Shown: positions 7,039 through 14,119 of the stretch, piece after piece
Numbering within the stretch: position 1 is the stretch's first letter
Layout: each line of letters opens with the position of its first letter
Assembly (NCBI GenBank): GCA_051654865.1
Contig: JBOFYV010000054.1
Span: forward strand, 1 to 23,799
DNA: 23,799 bases
DNA from: JBOFOR01 sp051654865
GTDB lineage: Bacteria > Bacillota > Clostridia > Peptostreptococcales > Peptostreptococcaceae
Reading direction: 5' to 3'
The notes under the pieces: generated by a model
Databases searched by the model: none
Seen by the model: the letters and a program-made list of their open reading frames with translations, nothing else
What the model was told of the DNA's origin: nothing
Position numbers and translations under genes: made by a program

Positions 7039-8754
7039 CTATCCTAGCTTTACATTATTCTTTGCAAACTCTGCTTCAACTCTAGTTTTTATGTCTTCTA
7101 AGCTTATTAATTCCTTATCTTGTGCATCTCTTAATTTAAATTCAACTTTACCATCACCTATATCCTTACCAACAGTAATTCTCATTGGTATACCAATTAG
7201 CTCATTGTCTTTAAATTTAACTCCAACTCTTTCATCTCTATCATCTAATAATACTTCTACACCCATAGCTTGTAACTCATTATATAATTTCTCAGCAGCT
7301 TCCATTTGTTCTGCTTTCTTTATGTTTACTGGAACTACTACTAAGTGATATGGTGCGATTGCTAATGGCCACACTATACCATTCTCATCATGATGTTGTT
7401 CTATTATAGCTGCAGCCGTTCTTTCTACACCTATACCATAACATCCCATTACCACTGGCTTAGATTTACCATCTTTATCTATGAAATTACATCCCATAGC
7501 TTCTGAATACTTAGTACCTAACTTGAATATATGCCCAACTTCTACTCCTCTAGCTATTTCGAAATGACTTCCACACTTAGTACACTTATCTTGTTCAGTT
7601 ACATTTCTAAAGTCTCCTACTGTACCTTCAAAGTCTCTTCCATAGTTAGCATTTTCTATGTGATACTCACTCTTATTTGCACCTATTACTAAGTTTCTAG
7701 CATTAGCTATTTCACTATCTATAAGTATATGGTCAGCTTTTATTCCTATTGGCCCTGCAAATCCTATTTCAGCATTAGTCGCAGCTTTTACTGTTGTTTC
7801 ATTAGCAAGTTCAAATTCTACAACTCCACCTATAGCATTTCCTACTTTAGTTTCGTTAACTTCTCTATCTCCTCTTACTACAACAGCTACTGTTTTACCA
7901 TCTGCTACATATACTAAAGTTTTTGCAAATTTATCAGCTGATAACTTGAAGAAACTTTCTAACTCTTCTATAGTGTGTACTCCTGGAGTGTGTACTTCTT
8001 TTAATTCTTTCATTTCTTCTGTTGAAGCTTCTTCTTCCTTAGCTACTGCTTTTTCCATATTAGCTGCGTAGTCACAACTACTACAGAATACTATTTCATC
8101 TTCTCCGACTTCTGACTTAACCATAAATTCTGCAGAAACTGAACCTCCTATAGCACCTGTATCAGCTTGAACTGGGCTATTATCTAATCCACATCTTGCG
8201 AATATATTTGTATATGCTTCAAACATATCTTGGTATGATTTATCAAGGCCTGCTTCATCTATATCAAAACTATATGCATCTTTCATTGTGAAAGTTCTAG
8301 TTCTCATTACTCCAAATCTCGGTCTTCTTTCATCTCTATATTTAACTTGTATTTGATATAAGTTTAATGGTAACTGCTTATATGAAGTTATTTCTTGTCT
8401 TATTAAATCTGTAAATACTTCTTCATGAGTTGGTCCAAGGCAGAAATCTCTATCATTTCTATCTTTTAATCTCATCATTTCTTCTCCCATTACATCCCAT
8501 CTACCTGATTCTTTCCAAAGCTCTGATGGTATAAGGCCTGAACAAAGTATTTCTTGGCAATCTTTTTTATTTAATTCATCTCTGATTATTCCTTGAATTT
8601 TGTTGAACACTCTTATACCCATAGGTAACTGATTATATACTCCCGATGCCATTTTTCTTATCATTCCAGCTCTTAGCATTAACTGATGACTTGTTATCTC
8701 TGCATCTGCTGGTACTTCTCTTAATGTCGGTATAAACATCTTAGACATTTTCAT
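7039..8754 (-). CDS. proS: Prolyl-tRNA synthetase, bacterial type with editing domain
   Basis: This class II synthetase charges tRNA-Pro. The N-terminal catalytic core includes LGPTHEEVFTDLIRQEI and motif 2 (YRDERRPRFGVMRTRTFTMK, near 138-157). A YbaK-like editing domain that hydrolyses Ala-tRNA-Pro is inserted at roughly residues 225-405. Motif 3 follows as CYGIGVERTAAAIIEQHHDE, and the anticodon-binding domain occupies the last ~110 residues. At 571 aa it is the standard long bacterial form. The ATG at 8754 has AGGAGGAA at 8761-8768 with 6-nt spacing. Expression is controlled by the upstream T-box. C. difficile, as I recall, has a second proS next to this position; none is present here. Confidence 0.97.
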   Translation of the reverse strand: MKMSKMFIPTLREVPADAEITSHQLMLRAGMIRKMASGVYNQLPMGIRVFNKIQGIIRDELNKKDCQEILCSGLIPSELWKESGRWDVMGEEMMRLKDRNDRDFCLGPTHEEVFTDLIRQEITSYKQLPLNLYQIQVKYRDERRPRFGVMRTRTFTMKDAYSFDIDEAGLDKSYQDMFEAYTNIFARCGLDNSPVQADTGAIGGSVSAEFMVKSEVGEDEIVFCSSCDYAANMEKAVAKEEEASTEEMKELKEVHTPGVHTIEELESFFKLSADKFAKTLVYVADGKTVAVVVRGDREVNETKVGNAIGGVVEFELANETTVKAATNAEIGFAGPIGIKADHILIDSEIANARNLVIGANKSEYHIENANYGRDFEGTVGDFRNVTEQDKCTKCGSHFEIARGVEVGHIFKLGTKYSEAMGCNFIDKDGKSKPVVMGCYGIGVERTAAAIIEQHHDENGIVWPLAIAPYHLVVVPVNIKKAEQMEAAEKLYNELQAMGVEVLLDDRDERVGVKFKDNELIGIPMRITVGKDIGDGKVEFKLRDAQDKELISLEDIKTRVEAEFAKNNVKLG

Positions 8755-8791
8755 ATTATTTTCCTCCTGTTATTTTGATTATTCTTATAAT

Positions 8792-8835
8792 AAAAAAAAC
8801 CTTTCGTCTCTATACTATGTATAGAGACGAAAGGT
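8792..8835 (-). terminator. Regulated intrinsic terminator of the proS T-box
   Basis: A perfect 17-bp stem (8799-8815 with 8819-8835) with a 3-nt loop is followed on the minus strand by eight T (8792-8799). Its 5' arm lies directly downstream of the T-box core, as required for antitermination. Confidence 0.93.
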
Positions 8836-9000
8836 TATACTTCCGCGGTACCACTCTAATTAGCCTATAATAATAGGCTCTCTTTATAGGATATAACGGT
8901 CCTTACCGTAAGAACTTTTTACCGTTCTTATGCTAGAAGACTGGTTCAAAAACTATTACCTGGAAACTCTCACCTACATTCCCTCTCTGTAAAGCTTTCA
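8792..9000 (-). promoter_or_regulatory. T-box riboswitch, proline specifier, controlling proS
   Basis: The leader of proS reads as a classical T-box. A Stem I region starts near 8996 with AGAGAGGG at about 8982-8989. The conserved T-box core AGAGTGGTACCGCGGAAG lies at 8840-8857, followed by a terminator hairpin at 8792-8835. In the expected specifier position, GAACCAG (8941-8947) presents CCA (8942-8944), a proline codon, which agrees with the downstream gene. The UGGU of the antiterminator bulge would pair with the ACCA end of tRNA-Pro. Uncharged tRNA-Pro should stabilise the antiterminator and turn proS on. The specifier assignment is by position and context, not by a computed fold. Confidence 0.93.
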
Positions 9001-9054
9001 TTTTTTACTATTTCTTCATCAACGCATTTAATGAAATGTATTATTCTTATTTAT

Positions 9055-9082
9055 AATATTAAATAATATATTATTTAATATT
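9055..9082. repeat. Perfect 28-bp AT-only palindrome at the ispF stop codon
   Basis: The 28 bases are identical to their reverse complement and contain only A and T. The palindrome overlaps two bases of the ispF stop codon (9081-9083). It may cap the ispDF transcript as a weak hairpin. It lacks the G/C pairs of a strong terminator. Confidence 0.6.
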
Positions 9083-9560
9083 AGTTGTCAACTTTAACTA
9101 ACAAACAAATACTTTGAGCTGATATACCTTCCTTAGAGCCTGTAAATCCAAGCCCTTCTTCTGTAGTGGCTTTTACATTTATTTTATCTATATCTGTATT
9201 TAGAGTTCTTGCTATATTAACTCTCATACTCTCTATATGAGGTGCCATCTTAGGACTTTGTGCTATTATGGTACTGTCTATATTTCCTATAGTATATCCT
9301 TTTTGCTTTATTAAACTATATACAAACTCTAATAGTTTTATACTATCTGCACCTTTGTATTTTTCATCATTGTCCGGGAAATGTTTCCCTATATCTCCTA
9401 ATGCTAATGCTCCTAACATAGAATCCATTATAGCGTGTACAAGTACATCTGCATCAGAATGACCTAATAGTCCATGTGTGTGCTGTATTTCTACTCCACC
9501 CATTATTAACTTTCTATCTTCTACTAATTTATGTACATCATAACCTAATCCTACTCTCAT
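9081..9560 (-). CDS. ispF: 2-C-methyl-D-erythritol 2,4-cyclodiphosphate synthase
   Basis: IspF catalyses the fifth step of the MEP isoprenoid pathway, forming the cyclic diphosphate with release of CMP. The zinc ligands D8, H10 (YDVHKL) and H42 (DADVLVHAI) occupy the same positions as in E. coli IspF. HSDADVLVHAIMDSMLGA, DIGKHFPD and KATTEEGLGFTG are family signatures. At 159 aa it has the standard size of the trimeric enzyme. The ATG at 9560 is preceded by AGGAGGACAA. The gene lies 13 bases after ispD, the usual pairing for consecutive MEP-pathway enzymes. Confidence 0.97.
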   Translation of the reverse strand: MRVGLGYDVHKLVEDRKLIMGGVEIQHTHGLLGHSDADVLVHAIMDSMLGALALGDIGKHFPDNDEKYKGADSIKLLEFVYSLIKQKGYTIGNIDSTIIAQSPKMAPHIESMRVNIARTLNTDIDKINVKATTEEGLGFTGSKEGISAQSICLLVKVDN

Positions 9561-9573
9561 ATTTGTCCTCCTA

Positions 9574-10257
9574 TTAACTTTCTATTTTCAGTATTTGAGC
9601 TCCTATTTCTATATCTTCTGGTGTTGTAACTTTTATATTATTATATGATCCTTCTATCATCTTTACTTTATATCCTATACGTTCTACTAACATTGCATCA
9701 TCTGTACCATAGAATTTATCTTTGAATGCATCTTCATAAGATTTTATCAGTATATTATAGTTGAACGTTTGAGGAGTTTGCACTGCCCACAACTTACTTC
9801 TTTCTGGTGTATCGACTATATCATTGTTTTCATTTATCACCTTTATAGTATCTTTTACTGGAACTCCTACTACTACTGCATTATAATTCTTAGCTTCTTC
9901 TATACAACTGTTTATTATTTGATGCGATATAAAAGGTCTTGCACCATCATGAACAAGTACTATTTCACAGTTTTCATTTAATGCTTTTAGTCCATTATAT
10001 ACAGAGTCTTGTCGCTCATTACCTCCAAAAGCTATTTTTATATTATTAAAATTATACTTTTTTAATATTTCACTTTTAAAATAGCTCGCTTCTTCTTCTT
10101 TTATTACTACTACTATTTCATCTATATTTTTATGATTATAAAACTTTTCTATCGTATGAGCTATTATTTCCTTTTCATTAAGTTTTATAAACTGCTTGTT
10201 TATATTCATTTTCATTCTACTACCAGATCCAGCAGCAACTATAACTACTCCATTCAT
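9574..10257 (-). CDS. ispD: 2-C-methyl-D-erythritol 4-phosphate cytidylyltransferase
   Basis: IspD transfers CMP to methylerythritol 4-phosphate, the third MEP-pathway step. The N-terminal nucleotide-binding loop is AAGSGSRMKMNINKQF (residues 8-23). Other family motifs are VLVHDGARPF (near 99-108), VPVKDTIK, TPQTF and the C-terminal VTTPEDIEIGAQIL. The length (227 aa) is typical. The ATG at 10257 has GAGGTGAA upstream. A hairpin terminator lies only about 35 bp before it, so ispD either depends on read-through from the yacL-like gene or has a promoter inside that hairpin region. A TATAAT-like string just before the start is too close to the ribosome-binding site to be convincing. Confidence 0.96.
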   Translation of the reverse strand: MNGVVIVAAGSGSRMKMNINKQFIKLNEKEIIAHTIEKFYNHKNIDEIVVVIKEEEASYFKSEILKKYNFNNIKIAFGGNERQDSVYNGLKALNENCEIVLVHDGARPFISHQIINSCIEEAKNYNAVVVGVPVKDTIKVINENNDIVDTPERSKLWAVQTPQTFNYNILIKSYEDAFKDKFYGTDDAMLVERIGYKVKMIEGSYNNIKVTTPEDIEIGAQILKIES

Positions 10258-10291
10258 ATATTCACCTCATTATAGTAAAATATTCATATAC

Positions 10292-10321
10292 AAAAAGTCT
10301 TCGATTAACACGAAGACTTTT
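10292..10321 (-). terminator. Intrinsic terminator between the yacL-like gene and ispD
   Basis: A perfect 11-bp stem (10293-10303 with 10311-10321) and 7-nt loop ends in five T on the minus strand. It is almost symmetric, but only minus-strand genes flank it. Its closeness to ispD suggests partial attenuation rather than a full stop. Confidence 0.75.
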
Positions 10322-10330
10322 ATATTCTTA

Positions 10331-11413
10331 TTAATTTTTTGGCTTTCCAAATATCATTCTACCAGCTGGAGTTTGTAATACAGATGTAACTAATACTCTT
10401 ATAGTTTCACCCATATGCTTTCTTCCTCCATCTACAACTATCATAGTACCATCATCTAAATACGCGATTCCTTGGCTATGTTCTTTACCTTCTTTAACTA
10501 CTTGAACTACCATTTCTTCTCCAGGTATAGCTACTGGCTTTATTGCATTTGCAAGTTCGTTTATATTTAACACTTCTACACCTTGGAATTGAGCAACTTT
10601 GTTTAAGTTATAATCATTTGTCACAACCTTGCCGTTTAATACTTGCGATAATTTTAATAGCTTACTATCAACTTCAGGTATATCGTCAAATTTCATTTCA
10701 CTTATTTCAACTTCTATCTCTAATTCCTTTTGAATTATGTTTAATATATCTAGACCCCTTCTTCCTCTTACTCTTTTTAAATCATCAGAAGAATCTGCTA
10801 TATGTTGTAATTCATCTAGTACAAATTTTGGTATAATTAGCTTACCTTCTATAAAACCAGTCTTGCATATATCAGCTATTCTACCATCAATAATAACACT
10901 TGTATCTAGTATTTTAGGAGGAATACTTTTTACTTCTTTCTTAGGAGTCTTCTCTTTTATAGATGAAGGTATTCTGCCTAATTTATTTAAGTTAAATAAA
11001 TCATCTTTACTTTTTAGTGATACTCTAATTCCTAAGTATCCCATAAATCCATATGTAAGGAATGATAATATTCCACCCACTATTGGTATTGTATTTATTA
11101 ACCCACTAACTAAGTACGCTATTACAAATCCAATAATAAGCCCTATAGAACCTAATAATATATCTGTTTGAGGATATTTAGATATTTCCTTATCCACAAG
11201 TTTTGCTATATCTTTAAATTTATCTGCAGCCCAAGGCCATATTAAATAAAATATTAGCCCCACAACTATTCCTACTATTATTGAAGCTACCATACCTTTC
11301 TCATCTATTCCAAATGATAAGTTTGGAAATGCATTAACTAACGATAGGTATGTAGTTAAACCAAGTACAAATCCAAGTACACTTACTACTATTCTAATCA
11401 ATCTTTTTATCAA
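10331..11413 (-). CDS. yacL: Membrane-anchored PIN-TRAM domain protein (YacL family)
   Basis: This is a 360-aa protein with about four predicted membrane segments (roughly 5-27, 42-60, 84-108, 110-132). A cytoplasmic PIN nuclease domain (about 168-285) follows, starting with ILDTSVIIDGRIADI and containing FVLDELQHIAD and VVTNDYNLN as acidic active-site positions. A C-terminal TRAM domain (about 290-350; GIAYLDDGTMIVVDGGRKHMG) is a likely RNA-binding fold. The family (B. subtilis YacL) is widespread beside disA and ispD, but its substrate is not established as far as I know. The start is TTG at 11411-11413 with GGGGGTGA correctly spaced. A promoter candidate lies at 11450-11479. The domain assignment is firm; the function is not. 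Confidence 0.9.
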   Translation of the reverse strand: MIKRLIRIVVSVLGFVLGLTTYLSLVNAFPNLSFGIDEKGMVASIIVGIVVGLIFYLIWPWAADKFKDIAKLVDKEISKYPQTDILLGSIGLIIGFVIAYLVSGLINTIPIVGGILSFLTYGFMGYLGIRVSLKSKDDLFNLNKLGRIPSSIKEKTPKKEVKSIPPKILDTSVIIDGRIADICKTGFIEGKLIIPKFVLDELQHIADSSDDLKRVRGRRGLDILNIIQKELEIEVEISEMKFDDIPEVDSKLLKLSQVLNGKVVTNDYNLNKVAQFQGVEVLNINELANAIKPVAIPGEEMVVQVVKEGKEHSQGIAYLDDGTMIVVDGGRKHMGETIRVLVTSVLQTPAGRMIFGKPKN

Positions 11414-11449
11414 ATTTTCACCCCCTGATTATATAGTTAATATTTTTTT

Positions 11450-11479
11450 ATTATAATTCATTGCACCCAATATATTCAA
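11450..11479 (-). promoter_or_regulatory. Predicted sigma-A promoter of the yacL-like gene
   Basis: On the minus strand TTGAAT (11474-11479) precedes a perfect TATAAT (11450-11455) with an 18-bp spacer, between disA and the yacL-like gene. Transcripts would start near 11443, about 30 nt before the TTG start codon. Confidence 0.45.
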
Positions 11480-11549
11480 GCACAAACTGGTAAAATTCAC
11501 TTATAATTCATAATAAACTATCCATTTAAAATTAAAATATCAATATAAT

Positions 11550-12620
11550 TTAAATATTTTTGTCTAGTAATACCAACTGATTCATTTTTATAAGTCCATT
11601 TTTTATATATGTTGCTCTTATTTCACCAATTCCTTCTACATCATCTAAATCCTCTATGGTAGCATTAAGTATTTCTTGGAAATTTTCAAAATAATTTACT
11701 AAGTTTTCTATAATACCAGATGGTAATCTGTGTATTTTATTAAGTATTCTATATCCTCTTGGTCTTATCTCCATATCCATATTTTCAGAAAAACCACTAT
11801 AACCTAACAGTTTAGCCATATTCGCTAAGTCTATTAACTCTTCAGATGATAGTCCTTTAATTTTCTTTATAAAGTCAGCCATTTCAATATCTTGTCTTTT
11901 GTAATCTTTAAATATTAACTTCTGGTCAATTTTTGTTGTTCCCATTAACTCTTCAAGCTGCATTCTAACTAAAGTTCCTTCTTCTCCTAATTCAATTACA
12001 TACTTTTCTATAATATTAGTTACTCTCATAACCATTTCCATCTTTTGAAGTACTATAGCTACGTCATATATGGTAACTAAATCATTAAATTCTAAAGCAT
12101 TTAAACTAGTAATAGCTCTATCTAGTACTGCTTTATACTTTTCTAATGTTTGTAATGCTTGATTGGCTTTAGTAAATATCTTAGATATTTCTTCTAGAAC
12201 ATACTTCTTTTCTCCTCTATATACTGTAATTATATTTCTTCTTTGAGAAATAGAAATTACTATAGCACCTGTTTGTTTAGCTACTCTTTCAGCTGTTCTA
12301 TGTCTAGTTCCTGTTTCAGATGTAGGTATAGAATAGTCTGGTATAAGCTGAGCATTAGCAACAAGAATCCTTTTTATATCTCCACTTATAACTATAGCTC
12401 CATCCATTTTAGCTAACTCATACACATGAGCTGGAGAATATTCTGCATTTATGCAAAATCCTCCATCTACAATCTTCATAACATCATCATCTGTAGCTAA
12501 AACAATAAGTCCTCCTGTTTTTGCCTTTAGTACATTATCTACACCTTGTCTTAAAGGACTTCCTGGAGATATCATTTTCAATGCTTGTATTACCTCTTTA
12601 TCTTTTAGGAAATCCTCCAT
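11550..12620 (-). CDS. disA: DNA integrity scanning protein DisA, diadenylate cyclase
   Basis: DisA is an octameric enzyme that makes c-di-AMP from two ATP and lowers its activity at branched DNA such as Holliday junctions. The DAC domain (about 1-145) has the DGA motif at residues 73-75 and RHR at 106-108 (GTRHRTAERV), both needed for catalysis. A helical spine follows, and a C-terminal helix-hairpin-helix region (IEDLDDVEGIGEIRATYI) binds DNA. The length, 356 aa, is standard. Its ATG overlaps the radA stop (TAATG, 12618-12622), and GGGGGGAG at 12630-12637 inside the end of radA is the ribosome-binding site, so the two proteins are translationally coupled. Confidence 0.97.
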   Translation of the reverse strand: MEDFLKDKEVIQALKMISPGSPLRQGVDNVLKAKTGGLIVLATDDDVMKIVDGGFCINAEYSPAHVYELAKMDGAIVISGDIKRILVANAQLIPDYSIPTSETGTRHRTAERVAKQTGAIVISISQRRNIITVYRGEKKYVLEEISKIFTKANQALQTLEKYKAVLDRAITSLNALEFNDLVTIYDVAIVLQKMEMVMRVTNIIEKYVIELGEEGTLVRMQLEELMGTTKIDQKLIFKDYKRQDIEMADFIKKIKGLSSEELIDLANMAKLLGYSGFSENMDMEIRPRGYRILNKIHRLPSGIIENLVNYFENFQEILNATIEDLDDVEGIGEIRATYIKNGLIKMNQLVLLDKNI

Positions 12621-13996
12621 TATTCTTTACTCCCCCCTAACACTATATTTATAGCCTGTCTTAAATTATCAACTGGCCATATTTCTATACCTTTAGTATC
12701 TTTTACAACATCATAGTTGTTTCTAGGAATAACTAATTTTTTAAATCCTAGTTTTTTACATTCTGCTATTCTTTTCTCTATAAAGCTTACAGCTCTAACT
12801 TCTCCTGTTAATCCTACTTCTCCTGTAACTGCTATTGTTTCATCTACAGGTATATTCCTAAAGCTTGATACTACTGCAATTATAATACCTAAATCTATAG
12901 AAGGTTCATTTATTTTTATTCCCCCTACAATGTTTATGTATACATCTTGATTTTGTATTTGTAAGCCCACACGTTTTTCAAGTACTGCCAGTAACATACC
13001 TACCCTATTATAATCTACTCCTGTTGCTGTACGCTTAGGTATACCATAACTAGTTGGAGATACTAATGCCTGCATCTCTAATAACATTGGTCTTGTTCCC
13101 TCTACTGTAGAAATTATTACAGAACCAGCAACATCTTTTGGCTTTTCTGATATAAGTATTTTTGATGGATTTTCTAGTTCTACTAAACCTAAATCTCTCA
13201 TTTCAAATACTCCAAGTTCATTAGTTGATCCAAATCTATTTTTTACAGCTCTTACTAGCCTATATGTGTTGTACCTTTCTCCTTCAAAGTATAAAACAGT
13301 ATCCACCATATGCTCTAGTAATTTAGGACCTGCTAATGACCCTTCTTTTGTTACATGTCCAACTACAAAAGTAGATATACCCATTTTCTTAGAAATTTTC
13401 ATAAATTTAGACGTACCTTCTTTTATTTGACTCACTGTTCCAGGTGCCGATGCAATTTCTGGGCTATATACAGTTTGAATAGAATCTAAAATTATTAATT
13501 CTGGATTTATACTTTCTAATTGAGCTTCTATCATACTCAAGTTATTTTCTGCAAATATATATAAATTCTCAGAGTTAATACCTAATCTTTGAGCTCTCAT
13601 CTTTATTTGTGATTCAGATTCTTCTCCTGATATATACAGTACTCTTCTTCCTGAACTTGCTACATTGCTAGAAACCTGAATTAGTAATGTTGATTTACCT
13701 ATCCCTGGGTCTCCTCCTACTAAAACTAAAGATCCTTTTACTACTCCTCCACCTAAAACTCTATCTAACTCATTTATATTGGTAGAAAATCTCTCTTCTT
13801 CTCTTGTTTGTATTGAATTTATACTCACAGGTCTTGAAGAAGACTTATCTATAATAAAAACATCTTTTTTTAATCCTTTTTGCTCAATCTCTTCTACAAA
13901 TGTATTCCATTTTGTACACTCAGGGCATTTCCCTAACCATTTTGATGTCTCGTATCCACATCCTTGACACACGTATTTCGTCTTTATCTTCGCCAT
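12620..13996 (-). CDS. radA: DNA repair protein RadA (Sms)
   Basis: RadA is a RecA-related ATPase/helicase that promotes branch migration and processing of recombination intermediates. The N-terminal zinc finger uses C10, C13, C24 and C27. Walker A is GDPGIGKS at 95-102, and the RadA-specific KNRFG motif is at 252-256. The C-terminal ~180 residues form the Lon-protease-like domain without proteolytic residues. The length is 458 aa. The ATG at 13994-13996 has AAGGGTGAT upstream. radA follows the clpC terminator and overlaps disA; RadA and DisA are known functional partners in B. subtilis, where RadA lowers DisA activity. Confidence 0.97.
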   Translation of the reverse strand: MAKIKTKYVCQGCGYETSKWLGKCPECTKWNTFVEEIEQKGLKKDVFIIDKSSSRPVSINSIQTREEERFSTNINELDRVLGGGVVKGSLVLVGGDPGIGKSTLLIQVSSNVASSGRRVLYISGEESESQIKMRAQRLGINSENLYIFAENNLSMIEAQLESINPELIILDSIQTVYSPEIASAPGTVSQIKEGTSKFMKISKKMGISTFVVGHVTKEGSLAGPKLLEHMVDTVLYFEGERYNTYRLVRAVKNRFGSTNELGVFEMRDLGLVELENPSKILISEKPKDVAGSVIISTVEGTRPMLLEMQALVSPTSYGIPKRTATGVDYNRVGMLLAVLEKRVGLQIQNQDVYINIVGGIKINEPSIDLGIIIAVVSSFRNIPVDETIAVTGEVGLTGEVRAVSFIEKRIAECKKLGFKKLVIPRNNYDVVKDTKGIEIWPVDNLRQAINIVLGGSKE

Positions 13997-14031
13997 ATTT
14001 AAATCACCCTTAATTAACTATTGTATATATA

Positions 14032-14062
14032 ATTTTAGCATATGTATGGTATATTATGTAAA
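14032..14062 (-). promoter_or_regulatory. Possible extended -10 promoter of radA
   Basis: On the minus strand TGCTAAAAT (14032-14040) forms an extended -10, with TTTACA (14057-14062) upstream at a rather long 19-bp spacing. It lies between the clpC terminator and radA, where a promoter is needed. Confidence 0.35.
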
Positions 14063-14088
14063 GTTAATATTTTTTAATTAAATAACAA

Positions 14089-14111
14089 GGAGGAGTTAAT
14101 ATAACTCCCCC
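14089..14111 (-). terminator. Probable terminator after clpC
   Basis: A 10-bp stem (14089-14098 with 14102-14111, one G-U on the minus strand) and a 3-nt loop lies 8 bases past the clpC stop. The downstream minus-strand sequence is T-rich (TTGTTATTTAATT) but has no uninterrupted T-run, so it may be leaky. Confidence 0.6.
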
Positions 14112-14119
14112 AAGTTTTA

